Origin: Prevotella illustrans | GTDB taxonomy: Bacteria; Bacteroidota; Bacteroidia; Bacteroidales; Bacteroidaceae | Reading direction: 5' to 3' | Assembly (NCBI RefSeq): GCF_017426725.1 | Contig: NZ_JAERMS010000027.1 | Span: forward strand, 1-40,264 | DNA: 40,264 nucleotides | Shown: piece after piece, positions 35,598 through 40,264 of the stretch | How positions within the stretch are numbered: position 1 is the stretch's first letter | Layout: every line of letters begins with the position of its first letter | The notes under the pieces: model-generated | Seen by the model: the letters and a program-made list of their open reading frames with translations, nothing else | What the model was told of the DNA's origin: nothing | Database searches by the model: none | Position numbers and translations under genes: made by a program

Positions 35598-37590
35598 ATT
35601 CATCCTGGCAGCATTGCCGCTTTTCCTTTGTCCGGTGCTCCGTGGCATGGCGCAGACAGGCACCTGGCGGGCTTATCCCGCCTACCACGACATACAACAA
35701 GTGGAGCAGATCGGCACAACGCTCTACGTGAGAGCCTCGGGCGGACTCTATTCCTACAACCGCAACGACCGGAGCATACAGACTTTCGACAAGACGCGCG
35801 GCCTGAGCGACTGCGACATCGCCCACATCGGCTACAACGCTGTGGCCCGACGGCTCGTCATCGTCTACACGAACCAGAACATAGACCTGCTCGACCGGCA
35901 GGGCGACGCCATCAACCTGAGTGCCTACCACACCGCCACCGTAACGGGCGACAAAACCGTCTACGGCCTCTACACCCACGGCGAACACACCTATCTCTGC
36001 ACGGGCTTCGGCATTGTGAAGCTCAATGCCCGCAAGGCGGAAATCAGTGAGACCTACCATCTCGGTTTCCGCGTCGACGATTGCTACATCGAAGGCAGCC
36101 GATTTTATGCTGCCAGCTCCACCAACGGACTTTATTCGGCTCCACTCACGGCCAACCTGCTCGACAAAGCCAACTGGCAACGCACGGGCGATTACACCCC
36201 GCGACCCAAAACCATCGACCCGCAGCTGCTGGCCGAGGTGCGGACGCTGAGTCCGGGAGGCCCACGTTACAACAATTTTCATCAACTGACTTGGACCAAC
36301 GGCCGACTCTATGCCACGGGCGGCGGCTTCAACTACCTGGTCGACGACGGAACGCCGGGCATGGTACAGCAGATGGAGGGCCGTAGCGAGACATGGTCGC
36401 TCTTCGACGAGCATGTGAAGGAGAAGACCGGACTGAACTTCGTGGCCTCGGAAGCCTTGGCCATCGACCCCACCGACACGGCTCGTATAGCCGTAGGCGC
36501 CCGCAGTGGCCTCTTCCTGTTTGACCACGGCAACATCAAGAACGCGTTCACGAGTAGCAATAGCGAACTCTCGACAGTGATCAATCCCGACTATACGATC
36601 ATCTCGGCGCTCACCTTCGACAGCCAGGGGAGCCTATGGCTGCTCAACAGCTATTCGCCCGACCGCAACCTCATCGAAATCAAGCCTACGGGCGAATGGG
36701 TATCACACTTTCAGCAAGGTCTTATGGACGGCGACCACAGCTTTTATTTCATGCGCAACGCCTTTTTCGACACTCGCAATCGCCTCTGGTTTGTCAATTC
36801 CCACTGGGGACTGCCCGCCCTGATTTGCTACACGCCGGCGACTGACGCCCTGAAAGTGATTCGTAATTTTGTCAACCAAGACGGCCGTACACTCGCCGTC
36901 ACCTTTGTCCGCAGTGTCGTAGAAGACCGCGAGGGCAATCTCTGGATTGGCACCAACGTCGGCCCACTTGTGCTCGAAGTCGAAGAAGCGGAGAAAGAGA
37001 ATCCCGTATTCACTCAGGTGAAAGTGCCCCGTGGCGACGGCACCGACCTTGCCGACTACCTGTTGAGCGGTGTCGACATCTCCTGCATGGCCATCGATGG
37101 CGCCAACCGTAAATGGATGGGCACCAACGGCAACGGCGTCTATCTCGTCAGCGCCGACAACATCCATGAGGTTCACCACTTCACGAGCATCAATAGTCCG
37201 CTACTCTCCAATACCATTGAGAGCATGGCCATCGACGGGCGGACGGGACGTCTCTTTATCGCCACCGACAAGGGCCTCTGCTCCTATGTTACCGACGCCA
37301 CGCAACCGGCCGACGAGATGCGGGCCGACAGTGTATATGCCTACCCCAACCCCGTCAGGCCCGACTATACAGGTCCCATCACCATCACCGGACTGAGCTA
37401 CGACGCCGACGTGAAGATCGTCACAGTCAACGGCACCCTCGTTCATCAGGGCCGTAGTCTGGGTGGCAGTTATACCTGGGACGGACGCGACCGCCAGGGG
37501 CGACGCGTAGTTAGCGGCGTCTATACGGTGCTCACGGCCACCCACGACGGCCGGAAAGGAACGGTATGCAAAATCGCCATCGTCAGATAA
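35578..37590 (+). CDS. PorZ-like beta-propeller protein with type IX sorting domain
   Basis: 670 residues from the ATG at 35578. An upstream TTG start (35533) is less likely because it lies in the repeat. A signal peptide (RFILAALPLFLCPVLRGMAQ) leads to GTWRAYPAYHDIQQVEQIG, the typical opening of PorZ and related two-component-regulator-propeller proteins. Blade-like repeats follow: LYSYNRNDRSIQTFDKTRGL, then GIVKLNARKAEI, SLWLLNSYSPDRNLIEIKP, NLWIGTNVGPLVLEV, RKWMGTNGNGVYLVS and RLFIATDKGLCSYV. The C-terminus has YAYPNPVRPDYTGPITI and SGVYTVLTAT, the shape of a type A T9SS sorting domain. In Porphyromonas gingivalis PorZ belongs to the cell-surface attachment complex and binds A-LPS. The next gene, a GT-C glycosyltransferase, overlaps by 25 bases. 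Assignment as PorZ itself is likely but not proven. Confidence 0.8.
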   Translation: MSTRQLRFILAALPLFLCPVLRGMAQTGTWRAYPAYHDIQQVEQIGTTLYVRASGGLYSYNRNDRSIQTFDKTRGLSDCDIAHIGYNAVARRLVIVYTNQNIDLLDRQGDAINLSAYHTATVTGDKTVYGLYTHGEHTYLCTGFGIVKLNARKAEISETYHLGFRVDDCYIEGSRFYAASSTNGLYSAPLTANLLDKANWQRTGDYTPRPKTIDPQLLAEVRTLSPGGPRYNNFHQLTWTNGRLYATGGGFNYLVDDGTPGMVQQMEGRSETWSLFDEHVKEKTGLNFVASEALAIDPTDTARIAVGARSGLFLFDHGNIKNAFTSSNSELSTVINPDYTIISALTFDSQGSLWLLNSYSPDRNLIEIKPTGEWVSHFQQGLMDGDHSFYFMRNAFFDTRNRLWFVNSHWGLPALICYTPATDALKVIRNFVNQDGRTLAVTFVRSVVEDREGNLWIGTNVGPLVLEVEEAEKENPVFTQVKVPRGDGTDLADYLLSGVDISCMAIDGANRKWMGTNGNGVYLVSADNIHEVHHFTSINSPLLSNTIESMAIDGRTGRLFIATDKGLCSYVTDATQPADEMRADSVYAYPNPVRPDYTGPITITGLSYDADVKIVTVNGTLVHQGRSLGGSYTWDGRDRQGRRVVSGVYTVLTATHDGRKGTVCKIAIVR

Positions 37591-38759
37591 CGCTGGCCGT
37601 TACGGCCCTTTTCACGTTGGTTCAGCTGCTACTGCTGGCCCATTATGGCTATACGCCCTATCCCGACGCCGAAGGCTACCTCCACTTGGCCCGTCAGAGC
37701 GTGGCCCAAGGTAGCCTTTACCCCACGCTGCAACAAATCAATCACGAACCGTTTGTCTGGAACAGCGGTGCTATCAACTTAGTGGCCCTCAGCCTGTGGC
37801 TCACCCACTCCGTTACGCCCCTGCTCGTTTTCTACGCCTTGCTCAAAGGCGCGACAGTCTGGCTTACCGCTGCCGTGGCCCACCGCCTCTTCGGCCGTCG
37901 CACGGCCCTCGTCACCCTTATTCTCTACGTGGCCTATCCGGCCAACTACGGCGAATGCACTTCCGTATTAAGCGAAACGCCTTTCATCTTTCTCACTTTG
38001 CTCGCTTTCTATCAAGCCCTGCACGGCCGTTCGCTGATGGCAGGCTTTCTGTTGGCCGTGGCCCAATGGATTCGTCCCTTCGCGCTCGTGTTTCTGCTGG
38101 CTTGGGCCGTCTATGCGTGGCTGCGTGGCCGCCGCCGGCCCATCCTCTCCATGCTTTTGGCCTATACCGCCACGCTGTTGCTCATCGGTGGTAGCTGCCG
38201 ATTGCGCACGGGCCATTTCGTCTGTCAGGCCCAGACGGGCTGGATGGCGCTGCTGCAATATTCCGTCGATCACGCGTCGGCAGCCGACACGAGCCTCACA
38301 CTGACGCCCGACAGTCTGAACGCCCTGCAGCGCAACGACCTATGGCGACGCCGTACACTGCGATGGATAGCGGACCACCCGGGCGAATACTTAGCTCAAA
38401 TGCCTCGGAAACTGATTGAAACCTACGTTTCCGACAATGTGAACTTCTGTGCGTTTTTGCCCGACAAAGCCACGTCGCCCTACCTCTACGGGCCGTTGAG
38501 TCTGCGGTCACTCTGGCACGACCTACGCCATCCCACCGCCGTGCAGGCCCTGACGCTTTTCAATCTCGTTTATTACGCTTTCCTTCTCCTTCTTTTTCTC
38601 GTGGCCGTGGCGCAAAACCGTCGCCGTTTGCTCCTGCCTGCCGCCGTGGTAGCCTTGGGCACGCTTATGTTGCTGCTTGTCGGCCATGGCGAAGCTCGCT
38701 TCCACATCCCCTTCATGCCCTTCATCATCATGGGTGCGGCCTGTTATAGAAGGGCTTAA
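37566..38759 (+). CDS. GT-C type (GT39/ArnT-like) glycosyltransferase, membrane
   Basis: 397 residues, about nine membrane helices. The first external loop holds YPDAEGYLHLARQS with D34 and E36, the acidic pair where GT-C enzymes coordinate metal or act as base. The helices that follow have short loops (LFGRRTALVTLILYVAYPAN; VLSETPFIFLTLLAFYQAL). The enzyme should use a polyprenyl-phosphate sugar as donor and act on the periplasmic side. It starts 25 bases before the PorZ-like gene stops, so the two are coupled. Acceptor and sugar are unknown; a role in surface glycan assembly tied to type IX secretion is inference from this overlap. The ATG at 37566 is the only one that keeps the first helix. 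Confidence 0.85.
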   Translation: MQNRHRQITLAVTALFTLVQLLLLAHYGYTPYPDAEGYLHLARQSVAQGSLYPTLQQINHEPFVWNSGAINLVALSLWLTHSVTPLLVFYALLKGATVWLTAAVAHRLFGRRTALVTLILYVAYPANYGECTSVLSETPFIFLTLLAFYQALHGRSLMAGFLLAVAQWIRPFALVFLLAWAVYAWLRGRRRPILSMLLAYTATLLLIGGSCRLRTGHFVCQAQTGWMALLQYSVDHASAADTSLTLTPDSLNALQRNDLWRRRTLRWIADHPGEYLAQMPRKLIETYVSDNVNFCAFLPDKATSPYLYGPLSLRSLWHDLRHPTAVQALTLFNLVYYAFLLLLFLVAVAQNRRRLLLPAAVVALGTLMLLLVGHGEARFHIPFMPFIIMGAACYRRA

Positions 38760-38761
38760 TT

Positions 38762-38808
38762 ATCAACCCCGAGCCATCACTGCGTCGGCAGTGTGGCTCG
38801 GGATTGAT
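38762..38808. terminator. bidirectional hairpin terminator
   Basis: CACTGC/GCAGTG at the tip, one bulged T, then CCCGAGCCA/TGGCTCGGG, a C-A mismatch and ATCAA/TTGAT at the base. It lies in the gap between the convergent glycosyltransferase and DUF285 genes. Confidence 0.75.
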
Positions 38809-38884
38809 GTTTAACGAAAGCATCGGCAGCGGAAAGGTCGCCCGTCTGTCGTTCTGTCGATGGTAAAAAATCTACTGAAACATT

Positions 38885-39990
38885 TTATTTCTTCATGACC
38901 TTGCGCGTCGTTCCGTCGCTCATTCTTACGATGTTCAATCCGGATCGCAGCTCTTTCTGACGGCGGCCGTCGATAGAGTAGACTGCCTTGACGGTGGCAG
39001 CATTGCCTGTCTGCGAGATACCCGTAGAGTTTTTCTTGGTGAAGTAGCCCGTATCGGGGTTCATCATAGTTTCGTTGTTGTTGCTTGCGTCGTATTCCGT
39101 TGCGCCCTTGAGCTTCACGCAGTCTTTGAACATATCTTCTGTATTGCTACACGTCCACACGTCGTTGCAGTAAATAATGGTCAGCGAAGAGCAACCCTTG
39201 AACATGCCTCTCATGTCTGTCACTTTCTCGGTATTGAAACTTGTGAGGTCGAGCGTGGTCAGCGAAGAACAATCGGCGAACATATAGCTCATGTCAGTCA
39301 CATTCGCTGTATTGAAGTTTGAAACGTTGAATGCTGCCGGGGCTTTGTTTAGACCAGAATTTGTTAAGCTTGGCGCTTTTGCTCGAGTGGACTTTGAATT
39401 ATTTATTGAGGTCAGCGAAGTGCAACCATAGAACATGTGCCCCATATTGGTTACATTCTTGATGTCGAACTTACTTACGTCGAGCTGGGCCAGAGATTCA
39501 CAGGTGTAGAACATGGCACGCATATCGGTTACGTTCTTTGTGTCGAACTTACTTACGTCGAGCTGGGGTAAGGTTATGCAACCATAGAACATGTTGTTCA
39601 TGTCGGTTACTTCCGAGGTGTTGAGGTTCTCTATACCGGTGATTTGCTTTAATGCTTCTAATTTACAGAACCAATAAGATGCCATTTGGGGGCGGAAATC
39701 CTTGAACGAGGGGTCGAATATGGTTTGAGTAATGGTCTTGTTTGTTTTTTTTCTAGTTCCTGTCCAGGCCGGGTAGGTTTCAAGACCATCCTTCTGCGTG
39801 TCGTTGATGTCCCACACGTTGCGCCCGTATGTGAAGCCTTCTTCGTGTCGTAATAAAAGGTGAGGGTTGTGCCGTCGGCGCTCTTTACGACGTAGGCTTC
39901 CTTGGTTTGTGCCTGCGCGTGTTGTGGCAGGGCGAACATCATTGTCGCCACGATGGCGAGAAGAATAATGTGTAAAATCTGTTTTCTCAT
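38885..39990 (-). pseudogene. BspA-like DUF285 repeat surface protein, frameshifted
   Basis: Two overlapping minus-strand frames make one protein. From 39990 a signal peptide (MRKQILHIILLAIVATMMFA) leads into KEAYVVKSADGTTLTFYYDTKK. At about 39838-39846 the frame breaks, and the other frame continues with GFTYGRNVWDINDTQKDG. One more A at this point would give a continuous ...YYDTKKGFTYGRNVWD..., the usual opening of DUF285 proteins in this group. The body has five DUF285-type repeats with the pattern VTDMxxMFxxCxSLxxLDVSxF, a short unlike insertion (STRAKAPSLTNSGLNKAPAA), and a C-terminal sorting-like end (VYSIDGRRQKELRSGLNIVR). Such proteins are exported, with cell-surface or adhesive roles inferred from BspA. 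The break may be a real mutation, phase variation or an assembly error. Confidence 0.75.
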
Positions 39991-40087
39991 ATTTTACATG
40001 GATTGTACTGGTTTGTCATTTGATATTCCGAAAGTGACTTCATCGTGGTAAAGAACTATGGATAAGCTATAATGTAGAATTTCACCG

Positions 40088-40095
40088 TAAAGATA
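40088..40095 (-). promoter_or_regulatory. possible -7 box of the DUF285 gene
   Basis: On the minus strand TATCTTTA, about 98 bases upstream of the ATG at 39990. A TTG stands 22 bases further upstream, slightly long spacing. Confidence 0.4.
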
Positions 40096-40247
40096 ATGTT
40101 TTTTTTATTGAAAGTTGCAAGGTATATGAAAAAAAGGGTGCTGATTCCAATAGTGTCCTAAATATTTTTTTAAAAAGTGAAGGACGTTGTTTTCGCTAAG
40201 GCAAAAAAATCTTATCTTAGTGTTTACCCAAAACCAAAACTTCCTTT

Positions 40248-40264
40248 ATGACAAAGATAACACT
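40248..40264 (+). CDS. possible start of a gene cut by the window edge
   Basis: ATG at 40248 opens MTKIT before the window ends. A TATCTTAG box at 40213-40220, with TTTT 19 bases upstream, resembles a promoter. Five codons cannot identify a gene. Confidence 0.25.

Overview
The window looks like a chromosomal segment of a Bacteroidales bacterium, most likely of the Prevotella group. Supporting signs are a SusC/SusD pair, a DUF6377 regulator, a PorZ-like type IX secretion protein, a BspA-type (DUF285) surface protein, an HU-HIG-type DNA-binding protein followed by a 'smalltalk' micro-protein, and many promoters with the Bacteroidetes -7 box TAnnTTTG. Genus assignment is inference; no rRNA or tRNA gene was seen.

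Layout. 1-6.0 kb: the 3' end of a DUF6377 regulator with a probable frameshift, then a minus-strand run (TraB/GumN protein, DUF488 protein, Dps), a 0.7 kb repeat-bearing spacer, and a secreted GH3 beta-glucosidase. 6.0-9.7 kb: a divergent surface-polymer locus. A CDP-glycerol glycerophosphotransferase family protein reads left; a class V aminotransferase and a fused cytidylyltransferase/Gfo-Idh-like protein read right. 9.8-17.4 kb: a large secreted zinc metalloprotease, then a SusC/SusD outer-membrane uptake pair without a glycoside hydrolase. 17.4-18.5 kb: a gene-free stretch with a dispersed 383-bp element and an inverted-repeat element, ending in the pnp leader. 18.5-26.3 kb: pnp, a periplasmic histidine phosphatase and nucleoside kinase (minus strand), a Na/Pi cotransporter and a hemolysin-III-type membrane protein. 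26.6-29.3 kb: an AT-rich accessory stretch with a coiled-coil lipoprotein, a second copy of the 383-bp element, a 37-bp perfect palindrome and a lipoprotein serpin. 29.5-31 kb: an M15 peptidase, an HU-like protein and a 35-residue smalltalk protein that starts on the HU stop codon. 31-35.5 kb: leuS-yitT-rdgB, with ATGA overlaps. 35.5-38.8 kb: a PorZ-like propeller protein overlapping a GT-C glycosyltransferase. 38.9-40 kb: a frameshifted DUF285 repeat protein.

How the genes work together. The sequence supports four local units: nutrient capture and processing at the envelope (metalloprotease plus SusCD, and the GH3 enzyme); a CDP-activated polyol or amino-polyol pathway for a surface polymer; a small M15/HU/smalltalk cassette of unknown role; and a possible link between type IX secretion (PorZ-like) and glycan assembly (GT-C).

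The strongest items for a second look are the cytidylyltransferase fused to an oxidoreductase-like domain that lacks the family's catalytic residues, the M15/HU/smalltalk cassette, the composite intergenic repeats with interchangeable palindromic ends, the 5'-terminal hairpin of the pnp leader, and the inverted repeat that supplies both the end of rdgB and the first codons of the PorZ-like gene.
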